DNA of 64,000 nucleotides from NCBI GenBank assembly GCA_027924645.1, contig BSBN01000140.1:7694501-7758500 (forward strand), in the 5' to 3' direction. Shown in pieces: positions 50,100-62,027 of the stretch (its first letter is position 1; each line of letters starts with the position of its first letter). The notes beneath the pieces are model-generated. The model did not search any database. It was given only the letters and a program-made list of their open reading frames with translations, and was not told the origin of the DNA. The DNA comes from Cunninghamia lanceolata. Lineage: Eukaryota; Streptophyta; Pinopsida; Cupressales; Cupressaceae. A program made the translations under genes and the position numbers.

Positions 50100-52431
50100 G
50101 ATGAATGATGTTGAAAACTGAAGTTTAGCTTATCAAAGACTTTGAGACCCAAAAGAAAGGTGATAGTTTGCTGGTTTGGTTGGTTGTTGGTTGCTTTGTT
50201 GTTTTGCTTGGTTGTTGATTTGCTTGGTTGGTTTGTTTGCTTTGGTTGGTTGGTTTGCTTTGTTGATTTGTTGTTGGCTAGTTTTCCCTAGAGAATAGCT
50301 CACACACTCAAGGGAAAAGTTGTATGCTAAAGGTTGCTATGTTGCTGAAGCTAAAGCTAGGAGATAATGTTTTGCTAATTGATCAAAACAATTGGTTTGA
50401 TGTTTGGTTTGCTGGTTTGGGATCTCAAAAATATGAAAAGCTCAAGAAATGCGATTGATTGGTAAGCTCAAAATAGGAGACAAAGTCCAGGTATCTACTA
50501 ATGATCAAAGACAGGTTTGAAAGCTAATGTTGAAGTTAAGCAAGCTGGATTTGTGGCTAATTCAGCTGAGTCACTAAGATTTTCTGGTGTTAGACCACAG
50601 GTGATAAGTAATAGCTCATGTACGACTCAAAAAAGGCCAAAGATGACTAGTAATAGCTTAAATACAGGTCAGTTTAGGTTTTGATAGCCGGTTACAGTGT
50701 TAACCAAAGGTGAACTAATTTTTCACAGGTGATTAATATTAGCTCAAAAGAAATTTACTGCTGATCGGAAGCAACGTAGGTTAGGGTAGAGGTGATAGAC
50801 TATTGTTTTAAGGCAATCCAATTTAGGTAGAAAGCGGCTGATTGCTGTTTAAAAGTGACTTTGTTGAGGCAAGAAGTGGCTAACTATTGTTTAAAAGTGA
50901 TCCTATTTGGGCAAAAAGTGGCTAACTACTATTTAAAGGTGATTCAGTTATCTGTATGTGGGCAATTCAAGCTCAAAAGCAACTGTGTCTGTTAGAAAAG
51001 ATGTTTGATTTGTGATTTTTGATAGAAAAATAGTAATTACAGTCAATAACACTCATAACAATCACAAACTTATACAACCTAGGCTAGGAAAGGATTGTAT
51101 TTGTTGAATCCCCTGGCCGTGCATATTCAAAGTGGATAGCTTCAGGATCTTGGTAGCACTGAATCCTCTCCACGACACACACTTCTCATGCATACCAAGA
51201 TTTGGGTTTCCTGAAAGGTCTATCCCTCACCAAACCTTAGGATTGTCCCTACTATCTCTTCTAAGAACCACGTGAATTGGGGCGGCTTCAAAGGTCCTAC
51301 CTTTTGTGTCAACAAATAGAAGGTTTTTGGCTACTACACAAAGTTGCTAATAAAGGCATCCGTTCAGGTGGCTATACATGCAGCAGCATTACTCTCTGTT
51401 ATGGAGTCTCCTAATCTTCAAGGGTTACACCTTAGAGGGTTTTGGGGGAGGTTGGTTGTTGGTATAACACAACACCAGTTGTTTATGGCTTTCAACAAAA
51501 ACACTTTTCTTATATAGTGATTTGGAAGGACTTGGCTTTAGCCCATTACCGCTTGGGTCGTATCCCTTCTCACACCAGGAAGGCAGGCCCTCTAAAGATA
51601 ATAACAAGTTCTCATACACCCAAGATCGATTTGATAGGCAAGGAGAGAGGATATTTTTGTAATTAAATTTGGGTTACAATTAATCACATGCAAGCAATCA
51701 TAAAAGATAAATCAAGCACAGAGCAAGCAATGATTCATTTTAAGCACCAAACCCAAATGTTCTTAATTTAGTGAAAAACCACAAGTCTTGGACCGATCAG
51801 AGCTACAACAGATATGTTAGTAGTTTGATAACCTCATTTTCTTGGACAATCGATAAGATGCTGCACAAATACCTAATTAGTAGCCAAGAAAAATAAAATA
51901 CAAATGATATAGATTGAAAGCGACATAGTTTACCAGAGGTGATCCACTGTCGGTCAAAAGCAATCTATATTCTATCATAGGCGAAATGTTACAGATCATA
52001 AGTGACGCCGAGAATGCTAAATGCGAATTGTTAAAGCTCACAAGCAATGCAAAAAAGCAGGAAGTGACTGGTTACAGTTCATAAGTGACTTAGATCTACA
52101 AAAGAAATAGTATGCAACAAAAACCCTAGTTCTACATAAGCAATTCAATTATCTAAAGGCAATCACTGTTAGATCAAAAGCAATTCAGATAAATACAAAA
52201 GTGACCATTGTTAGTGTAAAAGCGATGCAGAACAGATAAACAATGACCAATGTTCGCTTATAAGCGATCCAGAAAATGCTAAAAGGCATCAGGTCTCATC
52301 TCAGAAGCAATGCGTGTATTCAAACAATGATGATTTTTTGCTCAAAAGTGACTGGAACTTGTCGTAAGTGCTTGAAAAATCTAATCTTCATAAAAACTAC
52401 TTCAAACAGCAAAGTTAATCAAGGACATGAG
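50100..52431. other. Long untranslated leader of the gypsy element
   Basis: No coding region recognised. 50163-50280 is a low-complexity run of ttggttggtttgctt words. 50640-52400 holds irregular repeats such as aagtgac, aagcgatcc and aaaagtggctaacta. 51120-51650 is less repetitive and has no known feature. Confidence 0.55.
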
Positions 52432-52451
52432 TCCCACTAGGCATGCCAAAA
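52432..52451 (-). other. Candidate primer-binding site
   Basis: Directly after the 5' LTR on the minus strand the sequence is TTTTGGCATGCCTAGTGGGA. A TGG start within three bases of the LTR end is as expected for a site pairing with a tRNA 3' CCA end. I could not identify the tRNA. Confidence 0.4.
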
Positions 52452-53271
52452 TATGATAGGTAAAAAATTAGGTTAATAAGATCAAACATAGCCATGAAAA
52501 CCTAACCCTACCACCATTAAAGAATTTAATCCAAATGAAATCAAAAGCAATGCAATTCAAGCACAATATCACCTAGATTGTGTGATTCCTTGTTTATAAT
52601 GTAGATTGTTTCTTCGACAATGAACAATTATGAAGATAAAAGCTGCCATGATGGATGAATGATAATGATGATAAGTTCAATGGATGCTATGGATACTCAA
52701 GTGCTCAATATCCTTAAGATGATAATGTAGACGTTATATGAATGTTGGATAGATGTAGTATGGAATGAGAGGGTGTTTATATATAACTCAACCAAAATCA
52801 ATCAACAGTAGAGATTTGGTAGCTATGTGAAAGGCTAAGATTAAATGATAGACATACGTGAATGTGAAGATGACAAGTGGAGAGAAGATATGGCTTATAT
52901 GTGCTTGTGTACATAAAAAGTACTACATGTGAAAGATATTAAAAAAATAAAAGATGTAGTACCACTTATCTTTTTAAATGAAATAAGCACATATGTCGGC
53001 TCATAAGATAAATGATAAGATAAATTAATTAAATAAATAAAATTTATTTAATTAAAAATAGATAGAATGAAGATAATTAAATAATTAAAGATTGTTTAAT
53101 TATAGTTTAGAAGAAATAGCTAATGAATTAATTAAATAAATCTAAATCTATTTAATTAATAGAAGAAAATATATATGTTAGGAATATTGTTCAAGTGTGT
53201 TAGACAAATGAAGATAATGGATAATGCGATGTTTGATACTAATGATAATGAGTCAATTTTGGGTGTCTACA
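52452..53271 (-). repeat. 5' LTR of the gypsy element
   Basis: 820 bp. Begins TGTAGACACCC on the minus strand and ends with CCTATCATA, where the other LTR has CCTATCACA. Scattered differences from the 3' LTR, about one in 15-20 bases by eye, show an old insertion. Confidence 0.88.
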
Positions 53272-53276
53272 TGGAC
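53272..53276. repeat. Target-site duplication of the gypsy element, right
   Basis: tggac, followed by aacttagctatcaatttcac, exactly as in copy 1 of the duplication at about 3388. Confidence 0.78.
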
Positions 53277-53382
53277 AACTTAGCTATCAATTTCACTACT
53301 TTTCAAACAATGCTTTATAAAAACAAAAAAAATTGAAAACATGCTTCGATATTGATCTATGATTGTCCAGCTTCATGCTAGT

Positions 53383-53524
53383 AATTAAATATCATCCATT
53401 TCAATGGTTAACTAGTCAATAGTAATTTTACATCTCATTCATAATAAAAAATGGTGAATATTTGTTCTATTTTTATTGGTCAAAATTGACTTCTGACTGT
53501 TGAAGTGGATGATGTTTAAGAATA
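53383..53524. mobile_element. MITE-like inverted-repeat element, about 140 bp
   Basis: Ends ttaaatatcatccatttcaa and ttgaagtggatgatgtttaa are inverted repeats with few mismatches. The element is absent at the equivalent place in copy 1 (about 3495), so it inserted after the duplication. Related pieces lie in GMC intron 2. The target duplication is unclear (possibly TA). Confidence 0.55.
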
Positions 53525-54159
53525 GCCCTCGTGGACCATGGTGGATTTTAAATTTATGGATACATTTTAACTGTTTACTAACGCAAATGTCACTCGCCCA
53601 CAGTACTGTTGGCATTTATAGATTTTGGCATTTATAGATTTCTCGACCATGTATTTAGTCAATCAATTTGTGAAAAACATTCAGTTTGTTGGATTTTGAT
53701 GCCTTATGCTTATGGCGTACTGGTGAAAAATATGAATTTCATTTGATTTCTAAATTTGACGTGGAGGTGCTGATGTTTCATGTATGTTTAACTAAACTTT
53801 CTAGGCTATAATGCGATGACAGAAACTATGATTGGATGAGTATAGCAACCTAAATTAGAAACTATTATGTAAGAGGCATAACTATAGTAGCAGTAAGGGA
53901 TGGAGTATAATAGTATGAATGAATTTATAAAAATAATTAAAGAGCCCATATATTTAAAAAAAAAATAAAACTATAAAATAATTTTTAACTAAATAAAATA
54001 ATTCTTATAATTTTAGAGTATAATAATTTAATTCTTAAAAGAATGTCCTATGGATCATCCACGTACATGAAATGGAGAATGAAAACTTTCAATGTTCAAG
54101 CCAGGAGTTAACTATGTTGAACAAATCTTCTCTACCAACCATAATGAATGTCGAACAAA

Positions 54160-54455
54160 TTAGAGTTAGGGTTAGAGTTCAATTAGGGTTAAGGTTAGGG
54201 TTAGAGTTATGATTAGGGTTTGTATGTGAGAATTAAGGTGGGTTACTATTAGAATTAAGGTAAGAATTATAGTTACAATTAGGGTTAGGGTTAGAATTAA
54301 GGTGAGTTATTATTAGAATTAGGGTAAGAATTAGAGTTACAGTTAGGGTTAGGGTTCAAATTAGAGTTAAGGTTAGAGTTCAATTAGGGTTAGGTTTTGA
54401 ATTATAGTAATGCTTGGGGTTAGAGTTAGACTTAGGGTTAGGATTAAAATTAGAG
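54160..54455. repeat. Degenerate telomere-like repeat array
   Basis: About 300 bp made largely of TTAGGG-related words (gttagggttagagtt, aattagggttaag) with frequent one-base changes. Hexameric GGTTAG spacing predominates over the heptameric TTTAGGG of most plants. The runs are short and interrupted. Confidence 0.75.
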
Positions 54456-55323
54456 CCATGTTTAAAAATAGGGCATACCTATATTTAAAAATATATATCT
54501 AAAGTAACGCTATTGAGCCATCCATCATTGATAGAGATATTGAATGTCTACTAAAGGAGATAAGCTCTACATATTAGTCACATATAGAATGTTCATCAAA
54601 TATGCATAAGTGTGACTCCACCAATAAGAATGTAGTCAATCTGCAACATGATATGCTAAAGGATAAAATCTCATTGAAGAAAGAAGCCTACAAGAAAGAT
54701 GCAAACCATAAAAAAATTCAAAAGTTGTCATCAAAAGTTGTCATTAGTGGGATGATACAACCACAAAAATGAACTAGTATATCATGACCAAACACAAAGA
54801 TGTCCTATAAGTATAGGAGGCACAAGGGACTACATAAAATAGGATCAAGGTTAATAATTCTTGACTTTGACCCCATATATATATATACTCCAACCATTAA
54901 ATATATTCTTTACTAAAAACGGCATATACAAATGAATACAGTATAATATTGTAAACCTTGTGACGTCTCGTAAACTTCGAGTAATGATGATGGATGAAAA
55001 CTCTTTATCAGAGACTAGAATGGCCTTTACATTGATTTTTCCTTTTTTAGCATTAAGCGAACGAGTAAACAAACTCATTTCATTATTAGTTCCTGCCGTA
55101 GGCAGGTTACTATGGCATCGGCTGGATTCAAACTGATTTAACCAATGAAAACAAAGAATTAAAATTTTAAGACAGAAGTTCTATAGTTTATATTTAATTT
55201 TTATTTAAACTAGTTTTATAAATGCTATTTTTCTTTCTCCCTATTGGTTTATATTAAAAACAGTAACGAGAAAAATCAATATTTGAAAAAAAAATGATGC
55301 CATAAATATTTAATTCCTCTGGT

Positions 55324-55379
55324 ACTTAATAGCTATTTATTAATTTGTGTCACTTAATAGCTATTTATTAATTTGTGTC
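55324..55379. repeat. Perfect 28-bp tandem duplication
   Basis: Two exact adjacent copies beginning acttaatagctatttatt and ending tttgtgtc. Confidence 0.9.
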
Positions 55380-56680
55380 GTACCTTTGCTAGAGTTCTAT
55401 TGCCATATTGTGAAAAAAAATTTGTAATCAATGTATATATTATTGAGTTAGGATTCAATGCATATATTGAAGAAAAAATCTTTGCATTTGAGCGGCAATG
55501 AGAATGAGAACTAGTGGAGATAGCACTATTTAAACCAGTGGAGAAACATGGTATGTATTTTGCTAAGGTCTATTTTCTATGATACTGCTACTTAGCTGGT
55601 GCTAGGATGTTGACATATTCAATGTATATACTACAAAAACAAAATGTCATTACGGTATAAACACAGTGGCAGCTAAATTCTCTGAGTTCAAGTTAGGAGT
55701 AAGAAAAAATGTTTCATAATATGCCTAATTAAAAAAAAATACCAGACTGAAGAAAAATGTAAAGGCACAATCTGAAAAGATTCTATTCATCACTATCTGA
55801 ATAACAAAATCGCTTCCTTACCAGCAAAATTCAAGAACCTTACAAAAACATATCTAAAAACATACATATCTAAAAACATACTCAACATTTAGTGGTTGCT
55901 TTTGCAAAGCTGCTAGTTTCTAAGGTCTTTCATCAGCTTGCATGAAAATTCATTCAAAAAAATGTTGGTAATAATAATGTTAACATAGCAGGAAATATTG
56001 ATGGAAATTGCCATTGTAGATAATTGGGCGTCTTCCCCTTAATTCTGTTTCCTTTTTTTTTTTGGAGTGGGGTTGATTTTAATTTGTGCATAGTTGCTTG
56101 GCAGCTAAGGGCAGGAACCATTGGAGTAATTGAGTCCCTTTATAACTCTGTAAAACCATAGCCAGAACAAACCCTAAAAACATATCCTCGTCCTTCGTCA
56201 GATACAAACCCTAACACTGAGAATGATTAATCCAGCTCTATTTCAATGGCAAAAGAAAAGTTAGTATCAATTATGTAAAATGAATAGGCAAAGCAAGCAT
56301 CTGCAATGAAAGAATTAAACCTGACAATCCAAAAGAATTTTAGAATAAAAGGTTACATGCATCTCCCTTTAGTAGATATTTGTTGAAAATACAACTCAAT
56401 TTCTGTGAGATTACCATATAGTAGGATGAAGGAGAAGAAGCATTTCTGACGCTCAGATAACAAAAGCCTTAAATGTGGTCATAGACGATGTTGCATGCAC
56501 CCAAGGAGTAAATCAATGACACCCCAATTACACTGAATGAGCAAGTTCAATGCTTCAGATCTTGCTATGGTGGATTTGCCCGGTATAACAAAGGTGCCTG
56601 ATGCAGAGTAAAACCCAGTTGAAGCATATAAACCGGTTCAAGACCCTTTGGAACCCACAAGATAGCCTTTATAGTGTATG

Positions 56681-57175
56681 TCGGCAAGACATTTCCAATG
56701 TCTCACCGAAGTAGCTCTTCTCTTGCTTATCGGCGAAGGAGAATTTAGCCGGCAGGACCATCGAAATGTTCCACCGATAAAAACATCCGCTCTCCTATCG
56801 GCAACCACCTTAACACTCCCGAAATCTCACCGAAATGTTCCATGCACCCTTCCATCGGCAACACACGTCTCATCGGCAACCCCCAAAAATGTAATGCCGA
56901 CGCCTTTGTTCACGCCGATGAACCTTCACTTTTCTCTCCTTCGGCGAGACATCTAGCTATCGGTGACCCTTCAGTTTGTCACTTCGATTCCTGTGTCACT
57001 CTGATATCAACCTATCAGCCAGACTTCTCTCCACTCTCACCGACAATAGAACCATCGGTGAGACTTTCGTTATTAGACCTTCACAATTTTCTTTCACCGA
57101 TGCCTTGACTCTCGCCGATGTCTTCGGCCAAGACTACTATCGGTGAGACTTTCACTATCGGAAGAACCTAATTTC
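56681..57175. repeat. GC-rich patch of a recurring TCGGC/CACCGA motif
   Basis: About 22 occurrences of atcggcaa, atcggtgag, caccgaaat, gccgatg or close variants occur in under 500 bp, roughly one per 22 bp, on both strands. The patch is clearly richer in GC than its surroundings. It happens to be open in one frame (56678-56956), but the peptide is low complexity and matches nothing. A decayed minisatellite or a fragment of a mobile element are both possible. Confidence 0.65.
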
Positions 57176-58417
57176 GGCATGCCTAACAGCAGACAACACA
57201 AACCAAACAACCTGAATGCATGCAAAATTGTAAATACACTCAAACATCCCACCAAAGTGAATACAAAATGTTTTGTCTTTCTATTTTGATTTCGTTGTTC
57301 CAAAAAAATTCTCAAACCTAAATCTAGCATGTCTATATCTGCTTCATAGTGCAATATTGGTCAATATAATAATTGAAGTCCACCTCTAGTAGAGATCATC
57401 TGAAAATAGTTGAAGGGCCCCAACATAGATCTGCATTCCCAAAACAAAACAAATGCTTGTAATACTTGTTCTGAAATGTGCAAATTGTATAGCCCAGGTT
57501 ATATAGTACATTTTCTTCCCTACATTGTAAATAATATACAATCCCACCACTGCCAGTTTTGCAAAAAATAGCATACAGTTCTAAGTGTTCCAAAATCATT
57601 GCAGGAAGCTGGTTAGGTAAGAAGTTCATCTTTATGAAATTCAAATAGCATCTATTATGTGTTCAAATACTCTTACCAACATTTGCAGCTCGGATGCGGC
57701 TCCTAGAATAGGTTATGGCAAACATAACAAAAAAAAGATTTTTTCTTTTAGATATTATCATTCAAAATTGCTGGAAGCATAGACAAGATGCATGAAGATC
57801 TTTTTTTGGCAAAATGCCTCCCATCCTTAAAAAAAGCGTCCCTCCTTTCTTGAGAGCTGAGATAACAGGTGGAAGGAGGAATGCATGTCTTTTTTAACAA
57901 ATGTTAAAACATATTACAATTGTCAGAAGTATCAATGCCCATATTTACAATGTACAACACCTGGCAATGATAAACGGTGGAAAGAGAGAATGGGCGCTGG
58001 AGGAAATGGGAAGAAATCGTGTCAGCAAAATAAAGTGCGGTGCCTTTAGTGGGGATATTGCCTAATGTGACTACTACAATTGTGGTCTTCGTCCACCAGC
58101 ATCCACGTGGTTTAGTAAACATTATTATATTAATGATGTATGGACTACCAGGTTTGTATGGAGTATTGTGGCGGGTTCATAGTCCATAATATGCACCACA
58201 ATGCAGATTATGTTTGCAATCACAACCTTGTTAAAACTAAACAATAGAACTTTAAACAATAAAACTAAAACAAACATAACAGACTTGTGAATTTATGAGT
58301 GCTCCGATGAAAAAGCATATAAACAAGCAAATACTCTGTTGTGATAGGTTCAGCATGTTTATAAAAAGTTATCTTTTCTTGGGCTAAATTTCATAATTTG
58401 TCCAAATTTTAATTATT
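57176..58417. other. Intergenic sequence, no gene recognised
   Basis: Two minus-strand open frames (57396-57644 and 57904-58122) have no recognisable motif. Splice-like signals are present but not convincing. Confidence 0.4.
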
Positions 58418-58518
58418 AATTTTGGAATTTATTTTTTCTTGGGAGTATAATAAATTCTAAAATTAATTAATTCCAACTACTAAACATATACTCCCAAGAA
58501 AAGATAAATTCCAAAATT
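58418..58518. repeat. Foldback hairpin with 32-bp arms
   Basis: Arms 58418-58449 and 58487-58518 are complementary with one mismatch around a 37-nt loop. A weaker third copy of one arm (actctcaaaaaagataaatt) lies at about 58650. Probably a remnant of a small inverted-repeat transposon. Confidence 0.75.
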
Positions 58519-61500
58519 AGCAACTAAAAGTTACATTTACTAGTTCCACTACTCAAACGCAAAAGATACATTTCTATACATTAGAAAATAAATATCTTCC
58601 AAATCACCAATTCCAAAAGAATACATATGTGTATGGAGATTTTATATATACTCTCAAAAAAGATAAATTCCAAAATTTGGCTGCTCAATTTAGAAATTTT
58701 ATATCCTAAAAATTGAGGAGAAAAAAAGTTTAAGCCATATATTTACTAGTTTGGCTACTCAATTTCTGTACATTAGAAAACAATTTAAAAGTAAATAAAA
58801 ATTATAAGGGGGTAAACATTCACTAAGCATTCTCTATGTGCCCTTCCTTAATTGCGAGGGCAACCGTTCTTCTGTAGCGTGCATCCTTAGCCTTCCTTTT
58901 CCACGTCTTTTGGCTCGGCCATTTCTTGTTTTTATTTGTAGACAACAGTAAAATCTAGAATGTGCAGAGACTTTGAAGGCATAAGTTCCAGGGCAACTTT
59001 AAAAATCATACTTTGGAATGCAGTAATAAGGTATAATCTTAAGGGACATATTCAATGTATATGCTACAAAAACAAAATGTCATTAGAATATGCATTGTAA
59101 AACACCAAAAGATCATAAGAATATAAGATGAAATAGCTGAACTTAGAATGTTCCTAAAGCCTATAAACATGGGGTTTGTAGCTGAATATAATGTCTGACA
59201 CTTGTTATAGTACTATAAAGACAAATACTTTAGTGATGTATTTAAGATATCTATACTTTTAATTTTTGGAGTAAATTAGCATAGATGAAGCTTAATTTTT
59301 GGAGAATGGATGGTATTGGTAGTTAATGAAAAGTTCCTTATATAGCTGTTGGGGTTAGTCTTACTAAACAATAAGCATAATATCACTTTATATTTATATT
59401 TTATATTATATAACAATCTCAAACAATAACTAGAGGTATAATATTTAAATATTTTTGAATTTCACTAACATGGCCTAATTCTAAAAAACTACCACTAAAA
59501 CTATTTAAATTAGAATTAAGTTCTTTAACTGAAATACATTACAGTAATTCCAAATAATTTGTAAAATATACAATACTATAATTATCAGAAATCTTTTGGT
59601 GAAACCCATATTACCATTAAAAAAATTATATTGCTCTTCAAAAATTCTAATAATTTAAATGTAAATTTAATATTACATTTTACATCATTATCTTATACTA
59701 ACACTTGCCTAATTAATTTTTTCCTCAAAATTCAATAATAATAAGAAATAAAAAATAAATTAAAAAATTGAAAAGTTTAATAAATTATTTTTAATATTAT
59801 ATTTTCCTTTACCCTCCATCACTCACTCTTACAGTGGAATAACACTTTACATAAGAATGTTTTATTATATTTTTATGACCTACTTTAATATTTTATCATT
59901 TATTTCCAACATTAATGATTTGCTTTATGGGCCATAGTTGAAATTGGTTTTAATGTTTTTTATTTCTCCCTGTCTAAGGGGGTGGATGGAGTAAAGCCCA
60001 TTGATAAAATTAAATCTCCCATTCATAATAATTTAAATTGACTTCTAACAAAACAAATAATAATAAAAATCTGTTATCTAGTAATTTAGATTTAAAAATG
60101 AACATTATAGAAGTCATTGTTACTTATAACTCTCAAACCCTTATAAACTATGAATGGTGGTTAGAGTTTGATTTCTTCAAATTTACTAGCCATTTCATTT
60201 ATATTTTATTTTTATTACCATTCCAATCATTGTCATTTAAATGACTTTTTTCCCTTTTAGTTTTACATTATATTTTTGTTTTTCCTTATTCTCAAGGTCT
60301 ATTCTCATAAATTGGTTTTATTTTTATTCTTGTTAAATTTCATAACATCTTCATTATTATCATTTTATTTTTACTCTTGTTAAAATTCATAACATAACAT
60401 TTTCATTATTATCATTTTATTTTTACTTGTATTCAATTGCATCTTAAATATAGTTGACTTAATTTAGACTTGATTACATTAAATATGGTTATTACATTCT
60501 AGTCTAATTAAAACATCTACTAATCTTACATTTCACCTTGAATTGCTAAATTTAACACCAAAAGTAAAGGTAAGTGTGAATGTAGGTGAGGTCTTAGATA
60601 ATGTACCACTAGCTTTCCAAACAAGAGAATATGTTTAATGATGATATTCTACAAGTGCAATGTATCAATTGATGCTAGTTTTCTTATGTAATATTTAGGT
60701 AACTTTTCCACACAATAGTGCCTTGCATAACCTATAAGATTTTAGACATAACTGATATAGCCCAAAAATTTGGGAGCAACAAATTTGATGTTACAATTTT
60801 TTTTGTTAGCATTGCAAGCTATGAATTGTTGCAAGGATATAACAAAAGGCTCAAAAAGAGACTTTGCGCAAACCATTATAGTTTTCATGAGATTATTTAT
60901 ACATTTTTAAAAATATATTTTACATGAACAAATGTCATGAAAAAATTATTTGGTAGACAAAGGTGATTCTCAAGTTCAATAAACTCCATTAAAACAACTA
61001 CACCTTCTATTACTCTCCTATTTGATTTACTTAATAATAATGCATTTATTATTAAATTACGATAAAATACAGAGATGATGGTCTTCAATTCCTATTCAGT
61101 TGTGTTGGCCCAATTTAGATGATTTAAATAATAAAATTGTATGTATGATTATACAACTCAATAAACCACTTGAAAATACTTACTATTTAACAATATACAA
61201 TGTATATGCAAATAAAACATACTTTATCTCTTATTCAGGTGAGATACATAAACAACACAATTGAAATGATTTTTTAGACCATTGGACAAAACAACTATGC
61301 TTAGGCATTTTCCTTTCTCACTATATGAACACAATAATACAATTCCATGAATATCATTAACATTGAAACTACTTTAGAATGTGGAACACTTTTCTCTAAT
61401 ATCTCATGGATTTGAAATTCATTTTCCTGCGTGTTCTCTTGGCTCTGAAGTAAAACTACTCCTTTTTGTTGCTTTTCTTCAATTTCCTCTGTAACATGTA

Positions 61501-61970
61501 ACATCTTGTAAAGTTACACTTTTCTTCCTATATTAAAACTCTATGAACTTATTTTGCACATTAATATTAATTATTTCCATACACAATTCAACTTCTATTT
61601 CGGCAGGAACCTGACGCAATGCGTCTCTTGTTTCAAACGCAATGCGATATTATTGTAAAAATCACAAAAGATTCCAAGTGTGTCCTTACAACAATCAAAA
61701 GCATATTCTAACAGTGTTCCCACAGTAATCTCATTAGCATCATTAACAGTGTTCCCTTGACCTCAGGTAATAAGCATATGTTTGTTTCCCGTGAACGTAA
61801 GGTATTAGGCATCATTTTTTGTCCTCCTTTTTGACGTCTCTGCTTTCATCTCGTCTTTTGATCGAGACCACATCTTTTTTCTGTCCAAGCAATTCCTATT
61901 ACCAAGCATAAGAATACTTCTCTTTTTCCCTTATCGAGTTTTATGATTAACGTCTTTGGGATTGTTTAAT
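58519..61970. other. AT-rich sequence upstream of the ankyrin gene
   Basis: No gene recognised. About 60327-60426 is a tandem duplication of a roughly 50-bp unit (cttgttaaaattcataacat and tcattattatcattttattt). A 45-bp word around gctacaaaaacaaaatgtca near 59045-59090 also occurs near 55612-55657. Confidence 0.5.
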
Positions 61971-61972
61971 GA

Positions 61973-61980
61973 TATAATAA
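61973..61980 (+). promoter_or_regulatory. TATA box of the ankyrin gene
   Basis: tataataa, 48 nt before the ATG at 62028. It is the best candidate in the 200 bp upstream. Confidence 0.5.
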
Positions 61981-62027
61981 AGAAGCTGGTAGGCAAGCGT
62001 TGAAGGCAGCAACAGGAAAACATTGCC

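Larger units (their letters stand above)
36191..53271 (-). mobile_element. Ty3/gypsy LTR retrotransposon, Tat/Ogre-like, 17.1 kb
   Basis: The element reads on the minus strand. The LTR at 52452-53271 is the 5' LTR and that at 36191-37049 the 3' LTR; ends are TG...CA, with a 5-bp target duplication. Order: long leader, gag with a proline/serine-rich N-terminus, protease, reverse transcriptase, RNase H, a second (archaeal-type) RNase H, integrase, then about 5.7 kb before the 3' LTR. The dual RNase H, great length, and an extra gene on the opposite strand beyond integrase point to the Tat lineage. It is riddled with stops and frameshifts. It split the second GMC duplicate. Confidence 0.92.
53272..53873. 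repeat. Segmental duplication, copy 2 (right part)
   Basis: Continues the match to 3385-3680, including gattggatgagtatag near the end. It is longer than copy 1 because of an inserted hairpin element (53383-53524) and a short tandem repeat of ggcatttatagatttt near 53610-53645. Confidence 0.78.
53874..56680. other. Intergenic sequence, no gene recognised
   Basis: AT-rich. Holds the telomere-like array and a 28-bp tandem duplication, given separately. A minus-strand open frame at 54851-55078 (MSLFTRSLNAKKGKI...) ends near a possible AAG|GTTTAC donor but matches no family I know. Confidence 0.45.

Noticed and set aside
54851..55078. Minus-strand open frame that could be an exon (ILVSDKEFSSIIITRSLRD)
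   Set aside because: A plausible donor follows, but no family is recognised and no neighbouring exon was found.
56678..57108. Two plus-strand open frames in the GC-rich patch
   Set aside because: Open because of the repeated motif; the peptides are low complexity.
57396..57644. Minus-strand open frames, possible exons
   Set aside because: No known motif and no consistent splice partners.
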